Positions 52,589-60,251 of a DNA stretch of 64,000 nt are shown here, piece by piece. Both the position numbers and the translations under genes were made by a program. Source of the DNA: CAYWMD01 sp964458575 (GTDB lineage Bacteria > Verrucomicrobiota > Verrucomicrobiia > Limisphaerales > JADLHS01); assembly GCA_964458575.1 (NCBI GenBank), contig CAYWMD010000020.1:38271-102270 (forward strand). Reading direction: 5' to 3'. Position 1 is the stretch's first letter. Each line of letters starts with the position of its first letter. Under the pieces are notes generated by a model, which ran no database searches, had not been told where the DNA came from, and worked only from the letters and a program-made list of their open reading frames with translations.

Positions 52589-53338
52589 ATGAACACAAAA
52601 GAGACCGCGGCACCGGAGACCAAACATCTGCGGAAAATATTCTGGGCGTGTGCGATTCTGTTGTTGGTTTCAATTGCGGTCATCCTTTCAATCGGAATTC
52701 CCAGTGAACGTTCCCAACGGTTCGTCTGGTTCCCACCAAATGAACTGCAACCGAGTGCCTTGGAAAAGGCTCGTGATCGCTTGATGAGTTGGACCTCCCC
52801 ACTTTGGCGTGGTTACTGGAGCCGGCAGCCGCTCGTGCTTGTCAGTTCGGTGGTGTTAACCACGCCTCCAACATACGCATTGCCGTTTGAATTCAACACG
52901 CCGCTGGCAACGAACAATCACGGAGCGCAAGTCTGGATGCTGACCGCGGCTGAAACGACAAAGCTACAGACGACGATTAACAAGTTGCCGGCCGCAATGA
53001 CCCTGGCAGCTCCGCGCGTCCAGACGTGTGCGGGCGCCCGTGCCCAACTCTCCATGCTGAACGGCCAAGGGGGTCTGACAATCAATCTCATTGCCAAGGC
53101 AAATCGCGATACCTGGGACCTGACTCTGGGAACAACGCTCTCTGAGACAGTGGTGGCAGGCAGCAGCAACGGGCAAGTAATTCAGACCAACTTCTCGTTG
53201 GGGTGCCGGGCCATGATCCCCAACGGCGGCGCATTAGTCGTTCACGAGTCGAACCCGGCGACGAGCGCCGGAACAAATTTCTTTCTGATCCTTTCGCCGG
53301 TCACAGTTGATGCGCGAGGCAAGCCGATTAACCCCTGA
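52589..53338 (+). CDS. Small membrane-anchored secretin-like protein
   Basis: About 249 residues from ATG 52589; ATG 52577 is a possible alternative. One membrane segment (IFWACAILLLVSIAVILSIG) lies near residues 15-35. The C-terminal half (about 130-249) resembles a reduced secretin beta-domain like that of the preceding protein: APRVQTCAGARAQLSMLNGQ, DTWDLTLGTTLSETVVAG, GCRAMIPNGGALVVHES and FFLILSPVTVDARGKPI. It begins 54 nt after the peptidase stop on the same strand, so it is probably the third gene of the blaI operon. Its specific job is unknown. A pore is unlikely for such a short protein. Confidence 0.7.
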   Translation: MNTKETAAPETKHLRKIFWACAILLLVSIAVILSIGIPSERSQRFVWFPPNELQPSALEKARDRLMSWTSPLWRGYWSRQPLVLVSSVVLTTPPTYALPFEFNTPLATNNHGAQVWMLTAAETTKLQTTINKLPAAMTLAAPRVQTCAGARAQLSMLNGQGGLTINLIAKANRDTWDLTLGTTLSETVVAGSSNGQVIQTNFSLGCRAMIPNGGALVVHESNPATSAGTNFFLILSPVTVDARGKPINP

Positions 53339-53354
53339 TTGTTTCTCGTTGCCG

Positions 53355-55169
53355 TTACTTCGCCGCGTTCTTTTCCGCGACCCACTCCTTGATCCGCGTG
53401 TCCAGAATGTCCAGTGGTACGGCGGCGTTGCCGAGGATCTGGTCGTGGAACTGGCGCACGTCGAATTTGTCGCCGAGTTCCTTTGTGGCGTAGGCGCGGA
53501 GTTCCTTGATTTTGAGTTCGCCGATTTTGTAGGCGAGCGCCTGGCCGGGCCAGACGATGTAACGGTCCACTTCCACGGTCACGTCGTGCTCATTCTTGCT
53601 GGCGTTGGCGAGGAAGTAATCAATCGCCTGTTGCCGCGTCCAGCCTAGGTCGTGAATCCCCGTGTCCACCACCAACCGGATGGCACGCCAGATTTCATAA
53701 ACCAGCCGGCCAAAGTTCATGTAGGGATCTTTGTAGAAGCCCATCTCCGTGCCGAGGCTCTCGGCGTAAAGTCCCCAGCCTTCGACGAACGCCGTGTAGC
53801 CGCCGTGCTTGCGGAAGTCGGGAATGTCGTTCATTTCCTGCGCCAGCGCGATTTGCAGGTGGTGACCGGGGACGGATTCATGCAAAGAGAGCGCTTCCAT
53901 TTCCCACTTGGGTCGCGTGTCCAGCGCGTAGGTGTTCGCGTAAAAGTAACCGGGACGGCCGGCATCGGGTGAACCGGGTTGGTAGTAAGCGGTGGTCTGC
54001 GATTTCTCCGAATAAACGGGCACGGGCAACACACCGTAGGTCAAGCGCGGAAGTTTGCCAAAGAGGCGGGCCAGTGCCGGGTCGGCGCGTTTGCAGATGT
54101 CGCGGTAGTGGATCAGCAAGTTCTCCGCGCTGGTGTAAAAGAAGCGCGGGTCTTGGCGCAGGAATGTCAGAAACTCCTTGAAGCTGCCATTGAAATCCGT
54201 GCCGGCGATGACTTTTTCCATTTCAGCCCGGATGCGCTTCACCTCGGCCAGGCCGAGTTCGTGAATCTCCTTCGGCGTCAAGCGCGTCGTGGTGGAGGCG
54301 CGGGCATTGAAGGCATACCACGCCTTCCCATCGGGCAAATCGCCCAGAGCGATGGTTTCCCGCGCACCGGGGAGATATTCCTTAACGAGAAATTCGTGTA
54401 GGTTGCCGAAAGCCGGAAGCACTCTGTGTTTCAACGCGGTTTCGGCCTGCCGACGCAAGCGCGCGCGATCGGACTCTGCCATCTCCTTCGGGAACGCCTG
54501 AAAGTCCTGCAACAAGGCATTTTTCTTTGGATCGGCCTCCATCTGACTCTTCACCTGTTGCGGCACGTCGCGCAGTGTGATGCGCGGCGGCGTGATGCCG
54601 GCGGCCAGGCCCTTTCTCATCAGCAAGATGGATTGGTCAATCAGGGTCGGCAGGGCATCGAGTCGGGCAAGGATGTCCTCGTAATCCTTGACCGTGCGGT
54701 GCGGGGAAATTTCGAGAACGCGCGCAGCGTCCTGTTGCACGCCGTTCAACTGCGTAACCTGGAAGTATTCGCTGGGGAAACGTGTGCCCTCGATGGCCTG
54801 CTCGATGTTCCGTTTGAACAGGTCGTAATTCAACTTATCGGCTGCGATCAATTTCGCTCGTTCGATGGAGCGAATGACTTTGAGTGGTGCGTGCAGTTCG
54901 CGTTTGCGGCGTTCAATGGCGTCCACGGAGATGTCAGACCAGCGACTATTTTGCCCGGGATAGCCAACCTCCGTGGCGAACTCCGGATTCTCGCGCATGG
55001 TGTTTTCCCAATCGAGCCGGAACAACTGGTGAAGCCGCTGGACGTCCTGCCCGGTTTGCGCGGCCAAGGCGGTGCAGTTCTGCTCGTAAGGTGTTTCAGC
55101 CGCGATCAGTGATCCGCACAGGGTCAACGCGCAAAGCACTTGAAGAGCTCGCAGTGATTGGCAATTCAT
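53355..55169 (-). CDS. Exported DUF885 metallopeptidase-like protein
   Basis: 604 residues with signal peptide (LRALQVLCALTLCGSLIAA). DUF885 hallmark HESVPGHHLQIALAQE provides the HExxxGHH-type metal motif, with further family segments YFQVTQLNGVQQDA, ITPPRITLRDVP, ELGLAEVKRIRAEMEKVI, GYFYANTYALDTRP and AFVEGWGLYAESLG. Members are gluzincin-like peptidases of uncertain substrate, exported and widespread. It is preceded 19 nt upstream by namZ on the same strand, suggesting joint cell-wall or peptide turnover, though this is inference. Confidence 0.88.
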   Translation of the reverse strand: MNCQSLRALQVLCALTLCGSLIAAETPYEQNCTALAAQTGQDVQRLHQLFRLDWENTMRENPEFATEVGYPGQNSRWSDISVDAIERRKRELHAPLKVIRSIERAKLIAADKLNYDLFKRNIEQAIEGTRFPSEYFQVTQLNGVQQDAARVLEISPHRTVKDYEDILARLDALPTLIDQSILLMRKGLAAGITPPRITLRDVPQQVKSQMEADPKKNALLQDFQAFPKEMAESDRARLRRQAETALKHRVLPAFGNLHEFLVKEYLPGARETIALGDLPDGKAWYAFNARASTTTRLTPKEIHELGLAEVKRIRAEMEKVIAGTDFNGSFKEFLTFLRQDPRFFYTSAENLLIHYRDICKRADPALARLFGKLPRLTYGVLPVPVYSEKSQTTAYYQPGSPDAGRPGYFYANTYALDTRPKWEMEALSLHESVPGHHLQIALAQEMNDIPDFRKHGGYTAFVEGWGLYAESLGTEMGFYKDPYMNFGRLVYEIWRAIRLVVDTGIHDLGWTRQQAIDYFLANASKNEHDVTVEVDRYIVWPGQALAYKIGELKIKELRAYATKELGDKFDVRQFHDQILGNAAVPLDILDTRIKEWVAEKNAAK

Positions 55170-55188
55170 CTTGCCGAAGAATCGTGGA

Positions 55189-56391
55189 TCAGTAAATCAA
55201 GCAAGGCCGGCGAATCTCCACCCACGCCTTTTCGTTCTTGGCCAGGCGTTCCTCGAAGGAAGCCGCCGAGGCAGACGTGTCGTCCGCCCATTCCCGCAAG
55301 AACGTCCCGCCGCTCAGCAGATCAACCGCCAGCCGCTCGGTTTCGTACTCATACGGCAGCCGATGCCAGATTTCGTAACGGGGATATTCCAGGCGGATGG
55401 CTTTGAGGAGCAGGGCGCCCAAGCGGTACGGCTGGAACTTCTCAGGTTTATAGCCGGCATAATCGGTGTGGATCTGAACGCCCGAGCACAGTTTGCCCTT
55501 ATGCTTTTGGAAGGTTGGTTCGAAGTAGCACGGCCGAAGCACGCAACCGCCGAGCCATTGCGGTGCAAAGTCGCGTGCGCGCTTCAAGACGCGGCCGAAG
55601 TCCACATCCGGGGCGCCGACCAATTCCAGCGGCGTGGTCGTTCCGCGTCCCTCGGACAGCGTCGTGCCCTCGAACAGTACCGTTCCCGGAAAGCAACGCG
55701 TCATGTTGAGGCTCGAAGCATTGGGGCTGGGATTCACCCACGGCAACTCGAATACCGGCCAGCCGTAACCTGGCGGCGCGTCCGGTTGGTAGTGTTCCAT
55801 TGGGACCACGTGCAAATCAACGGTCAGTTTCTTGTGCGCCACGTACCACTTCGCGAATTCGCCGGGTGTGAGTCCGTGTCGCATGAGCAATGGCCCGACA
55901 CCAATGAAACTTTCCCAACCGGGCTCAAGGATTGTGCCTTCGATGGTGCGCCCAGCGGGATTAGGCCGGTCCAGAACCCAGATGGTCTTGCCGTGTTGTG
56001 CGCAGGATTCCAGCATATAACCCAGCGTAGTGATGAAGGTGTAAATGCGCGTGCCGATGTCCTGTAAATCCACCAACACCACATCAAACGCATCCATCAT
56101 GATCGATGTCGGGCGACGCACCGTACCGTAGAGGCTGAACACCGGAATGCGTAACGCCGGGTCAACATAATCATCCGATTCGATCATGTTGTCCTGTTTG
56201 TCGCCGCGCATACCGTGTTGCGGGCCGAACGCGGCGCAAAGGCGCAGGTCGGCGCAGGCGGCCAGGGCGTCGAGCGAATGTTGACCTTCGTGGGTGACCG
56301 AGGCCGGGTGGCCGAGCAGGGCCACGCGCCGACCCTGCAAACGCCGTCGCAAACCGGCATCTTCGAGGAGACGATCAATACCAAGTTTCAT
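55189..56391 (-). CDS. namZ: DUF1343 / GH171 exo-beta-N-acetylmuramidase (NamZ-like)
   Basis: 400 residues from ATG 56391 (MKLGIDRLLEDAGLRRRLQG); upstream in-frame codons look untranslated. Family motifs: RRVALLGHPASVTHEGQHSL, FGPQHGMRGDKQDNM, PVFSLYGTVRRPTSIMM, VVLVDLQDIGTRIYTFITTL, WVLDRPNPAGRTIEGTIL, RHGLTPGEFAKWYVA, NPSPNASSLNMTRCFPGTVL and FEGTTLSEGRGTTTPLELVG. Characterised NamZ removes terminal MurNAc from peptidoglycan fragments. No signal peptide is obvious, so it may act inside the cell on recovered muropeptides. It is paired with the DUF885 peptidase downstream. Confidence 0.93.
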   Translation of the reverse strand: MKLGIDRLLEDAGLRRRLQGRRVALLGHPASVTHEGQHSLDALAACADLRLCAAFGPQHGMRGDKQDNMIESDDYVDPALRIPVFSLYGTVRRPTSIMMDAFDVVLVDLQDIGTRIYTFITTLGYMLESCAQHGKTIWVLDRPNPAGRTIEGTILEPGWESFIGVGPLLMRHGLTPGEFAKWYVAHKKLTVDLHVVPMEHYQPDAPPGYGWPVFELPWVNPSPNASSLNMTRCFPGTVLFEGTTLSEGRGTTTPLELVGAPDVDFGRVLKRARDFAPQWLGGCVLRPCYFEPTFQKHKGKLCSGVQIHTDYAGYKPEKFQPYRLGALLLKAIRLEYPRYEIWHRLPYEYETERLAVDLLSGGTFLREWADDTSASAASFEERLAKNEKAWVEIRRPCLIY

Positions 56392-56621
56392 AATCCGGGC
56401 CAAAGGCTGGCATAGGGGGCCGGGCATGGCGAGCAAACAACGACGCCGCATGAGAATGTCGTTCTACGCGTCGAACGATGACTTTTTTTCATTTGAAAGG
56501 CTCGCTGGCTTGTGGCATCAGTCAACGCAGAAAGCCGATTGATGAACGCCAGTAGCAAATTTCCACAGTCGTATCGAGCAGCGTTTTGGCCTCGATCGGT
56601 TACGAGAAACACCCGCCCCCA

Positions 56622-59600
56622 ATGAAAAAACACGCACGTCTTTCGATGCTTTGGCGCTTGCCGCTTGTGCTTTGCGTCCTGGTTGTTCAACTCGCCTGGC
56701 TGATGCCCGCCCGCGCCGGATTGACGGTGGACATCCACGTCTATCGGGACGAAGGTGGCCACACCGTGTACGGCTGGTTGAACACCAACGCGGTCGCGCC
56801 CGCCGCGCCATTGGGAGATTACCTTATCAAATCACCGCATTGGCCCACCAATGGATCGTTTCTGAGATACAGCCATACAAATGGCAGTTTCGAATTTCAG
56901 GGCGGTAGCGGCGCCGGCACCGACAATTTCGACACGTTCATGAGCGCGTTGACCAACGGCCCGTGGACGATTCAAGTCACCAATGCCGCGTCCACCAATA
57001 CCTACGAGTTCAACGTCACGGCCTCGGGGTTGAGCAGTAATCTGCTCCGGTACGTTTCCATCAGCTATCCGTTGGATGGCGACCCTGGCGTGCCGGTTAA
57101 TCCGACCTTCACATGGACCGGCGGTCCCGTGGGATGGCTTGGCAATCTGGAGGTCCAGGTTTATGACGATCCTTTCCTCTACTTCGAGTTCGAGACCTTG
57201 TCGCCCAGCGAGACCAGTTGGAACAGCCCATCACCGCTGCCGGTGGGAACCAATGAGTTCTTCATCTACTACTACAGCAACGCCACGGCCACGATCGTGG
57301 CTTCAATTCCCAGCAATGGTCCGACGCCTATCTCCGGCTGGGTTTCAACTGCCAACATAGACATAACCGATACCTCGCGATTTATTACCGTGAGCAACGC
57401 CCCTCCCGCCAGCGACGCCGGGTTGGTGGCCCACTATACCTTCGACAATCCGGTATTACTGGGCGAAGACAGTTCGGGCAACGGCTACGATCTGAACGCC
57501 AGCGGCAGTTGGAACGGTGGTGATGTTTTCGACACATCGGATGCCATGGCCGGCGGCGGGGCGGTGGAGTTTTACACCGACGGCGACACTGGCGGTGGTT
57601 ACCTCAGTTACGATCCAACTCCCGCGGGTTTGCTCTCCGTGCTCGCCAGCAACTTTTCCATTTCGCTGTGGTTGAAGACCAGCCAGAGCTTTGCCAATTC
57701 CGGCGACAACGCGTTTTATGGCGCGGCCGTTGTTTCGGCCGACATTGACGGGCTTGATTACGACGTGCTTCCGGTGGCGTTGACCGAAGGGGAGGTGGCG
57801 TTCAACACCGGCGGCAGCGACGATTACACCGTCAATTCCACCACCACCATCAACGACGGCCAATACCACCACATCGTCGTCACCCGCAACCAGGCGAACG
57901 GCGAGAAAAACATCTACATAGATGGCGCGCTAAACGTCACGGATTACGACAACGCTGATTTGCTGGATTCTCCGGTGCTGTTGACGATTGGGGCGCTCAT
58001 GGACGCATCCGAGCCGAATCCCGCGTTCGCCGGGCCGTACAACGGTTACGAGGGTCTGCTGGACGATTTGCAGATCTATTCGACCGTCCTGTCGGCGGAC
58101 CAGGTGAGCTACCTGTTTGCGAACCCCGGCAGTGCGGTGCCGAGCGATACCGGCTCGGGCACCGCGCACACGAATGTCGCGCATTACCGGTTTGATTCCG
58201 GCAACGGCCTGGGATACGACAGCTCGCCCGGCGGCAACAACCTTAACGGCAGCAGCACCTGGGGTTCGCCGACGCATTCAGAATCCACGGATGCCGCCGC
58301 CGGCGATCAAGCCGCGTTCTTCACCGGAAACAGCAGCATCAGTGTGTTTGAATTCTCCGAGGTGCGCACGAATCTCCAGACCATTTTGGCCGACAGTTGC
58401 TCGGTGTCGCTCTGGTTGAAAACCACGAATACCCTCGGCAACGACACTAACGCCGCGGTGAATGGCGCTTCCGTCATCTGGCTTTACAACGATCATTCCT
58501 CCACGAACGGTGTCATTCCCATCGCCGTCAGCGGCAACAAGGCCGCCTTCTACACGGGCGATGAACTGGGCAACGGCAGCACCTTGCACTCCACCAGTGA
58601 TGTGACCGACGGCAATTACCATCACATTGTCGTCACGCGGGACCGGGCCACCGGCAAGAAAAAGATCTACGTGGATGGCGCACTCGAAGCGACCGAAAAC
58701 GGCAGCACCAACCTGCTCAATGGAAACAATTATTACCTTTCCATCGGTGGCGTTTCTTTTTCATATTTCAGGGGATTGGTGGATGACGTGCAAATTTACT
58801 CCGGCGTACTGTCGGCAACCGAGGTCACCAATCTCTACACCAATCCGGGTTCCGTGGCCCCTGACACCAACGGCGCTACCAACCCGCCCGTGGACGCCAC
58901 GTTTGAACTCACCCTGATTCGAAATCATGAAGAGGACAGCGAATGGTATTATTGCGTCGCGCATCTGCTTTCAGTTAACGTGCCCGAAATCACTGAGCAT
59001 CGCGTCGAGTCCCCCACCGGGAAGTTTGACGGCAGCCTGCATGGCTGGGGCTACTCTTTCGTTCCCGACCTCGCCAGTCTGCTCAATGAATGCACCAACA
59101 ATTACTGGCGGCTCTATATCAACGAGGGCGATCCCAGCCAGCAAGTGTTTCAGTTCAAAGTGCGGATTGACGGCGTGGACACGAACTTCCTGAAACAGGC
59201 CATCGTCCTTTCGCCAACCAACGGCAGCGTGAACGTTCCCACAAACCCGACTTTCACCTGGACCGGCCCGGTCGGTTTCAACACCGTCTTCTCGCAAACC
59301 TACCGGGCAGAGCCGCCGAACAACTTTGTCAGCACGAACCAACCCGGCACGGCAACCAACTGGCCGTCGCCACCGATCCTGCAACCGGGAACCAACCGCC
59401 TGCACATCAACTTCCACACCAACGAAGCGGCGAACATCACGTTCACGACACCGACCAACACCACGACGTCACAGCCGATCAACAGTTGGAGCACCCTGGC
59501 GCATATCAACTCCGACGCCACGATCACGTTCGTCGTCGGTTCCGCCGCGACGCCGGTTCAACTCATCAGCGCGCAGCAGGCCGGCACGAATTTTGTGTTC

Positions 59601-59768
59601 CAGTTCCTGTCGGAAAATGGACGAACCAATACCGTCCAATCGCGCACCAACCTCTCGCTTGGCAGTTGGCAAAACCGGACGAACATCCTTGGCGACGGGA
59701 CGTTGAAGACCATCCTGCTGCCCATCGGCCCGTCGCCGGCGGAATTCTTCCGCGTGCTGACACAGTGA
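56622..59768 (+). CDS. Exported protein with two LamG-like domains
   Basis: 1048 residues from ATG 56622 (MKKHARLSMLWRLPLVLCVL), a signal peptide with cleavage near ARAG. Residues about 30-260 are beta-rich with a repeated VPVNPTFTWTGGPVGW motif, which recurs near the C-terminus as VPTNPTFTWTGPVGF. Two LamG/laminin-type jelly rolls follow: VAHYTFDNPVLLGEDSSGNG with DGQYHHIVVTRNQANGEKNI, and VAHYRFDSGNGLGYDSSPGG with DGNYHHIVVTRDRATGKKKI. The C-terminus ends LPIGPSPAEFFRVLTQ, the shared exported module. Probably binds carbohydrate or other surface ligands; no enzymatic motif was seen. Confidence 0.85.
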   Translation: MKKHARLSMLWRLPLVLCVLVVQLAWLMPARAGLTVDIHVYRDEGGHTVYGWLNTNAVAPAAPLGDYLIKSPHWPTNGSFLRYSHTNGSFEFQGGSGAGTDNFDTFMSALTNGPWTIQVTNAASTNTYEFNVTASGLSSNLLRYVSISYPLDGDPGVPVNPTFTWTGGPVGWLGNLEVQVYDDPFLYFEFETLSPSETSWNSPSPLPVGTNEFFIYYYSNATATIVASIPSNGPTPISGWVSTANIDITDTSRFITVSNAPPASDAGLVAHYTFDNPVLLGEDSSGNGYDLNASGSWNGGDVFDTSDAMAGGGAVEFYTDGDTGGGYLSYDPTPAGLLSVLASNFSISLWLKTSQSFANSGDNAFYGAAVVSADIDGLDYDVLPVALTEGEVAFNTGGSDDYTVNSTTTINDGQYHHIVVTRNQANGEKNIYIDGALNVTDYDNADLLDSPVLLTIGALMDASEPNPAFAGPYNGYEGLLDDLQIYSTVLSADQVSYLFANPGSAVPSDTGSGTAHTNVAHYRFDSGNGLGYDSSPGGNNLNGSSTWGSPTHSESTDAAAGDQAAFFTGNSSISVFEFSEVRTNLQTILADSCSVSLWLKTTNTLGNDTNAAVNGASVIWLYNDHSSTNGVIPIAVSGNKAAFYTGDELGNGSTLHSTSDVTDGNYHHIVVTRDRATGKKKIYVDGALEATENGSTNLLNGNNYYLSIGGVSFSYFRGLVDDVQIYSGVLSATEVTNLYTNPGSVAPDTNGATNPPVDATFELTLIRNHEEDSEWYYCVAHLLSVNVPEITEHRVESPTGKFDGSLHGWGYSFVPDLASLLNECTNNYWRLYINEGDPSQQVFQFKVRIDGVDTNFLKQAIVLSPTNGSVNVPTNPTFTWTGPVGFNTVFSQTYRAEPPNNFVSTNQPGTATNWPSPPILQPGTNRLHINFHTNEAANITFTTPTNTTTSQPINSWSTLAHINSDATITFVVGSAATPVQLISAQQAGTNFVFQFLSENGRTNTVQSRTNLSLGSWQNRTNILGDGTLKTILLPIGPSPAEFFRVLTQ

Positions 59769-59783
59769 GGACGCGAGTATCGT

Positions 59784-60251
59784 TCAGGGTTTATACAGCC
59801 GGTAAAATCGGTTGCCCGCGGGCGGACTGACGATAAGCGTCTGGGTCGTGCCATTGTCTTGGATTCCGCTGGTCACGTTGCTCCAGTCTACCGAGCTGAC
59901 GCTGTTGGTGTTTTGCTGCAACGTCCAGCCGGTCGAAGGCGAGGGCCAAGCGACGGCGACGGTGTTCGTGGTCGTGCGGAAGATTGAGAGCAGCGGCGCT
60001 CCGGGGGTCTGCACGGCATAGACACCCCAGAAACCGCCGCTCACGGCATAGTTGCCCCCGCTCATTGTCCCGGCGTCGGGTTGACCGATAGTGCCGCTGA
60101 CGGAATACACGCCGCCCGTGCTCGTGCCGCCACCACCGTCAAGGGTGCTCCAATTGATGGAGTATTGCGCGGAGGCAGTGCAAATTCCTAGCAACATTAT
60201 TATCGCCGAGAAGCAGAGGCGCAGAGACAACATGGAATCATTCAGGTTCAC
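59784..60251 (-). CDS. Small exported protein with the shared C-terminal module
   Basis: 155 residues, signal peptide LRLCFSAIIMLLGICTASAQ. The mature start INWSTLDGGGGTSTGGVYSV and SGTIGQPDAGTMSGGNYAVS is a recurring motif in verrucomicrobial exported proteins. The rest is the module LLSIFRTTTNTVAVAWPSPS, WTLQQNTNSVSSVDWSNV, ending GNRFYRLYKP. Its ATG overlaps the S74 fibre's stop by 4 nt, so it is translated with that protein. It is possibly an accessory or anchor for the fibre. Function unknown. Confidence 0.8.
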   Translation of the reverse strand: MNLNDSMLSLRLCFSAIIMLLGICTASAQYSINWSTLDGGGGTSTGGVYSVSGTIGQPDAGTMSGGNYAVSGGFWGVYAVQTPGAPLLSIFRTTTNTVAVAWPSPSTGWTLQQNTNSVSSVDWSNVTSGIQDNGTTQTLIVSPPAGNRFYRLYKP

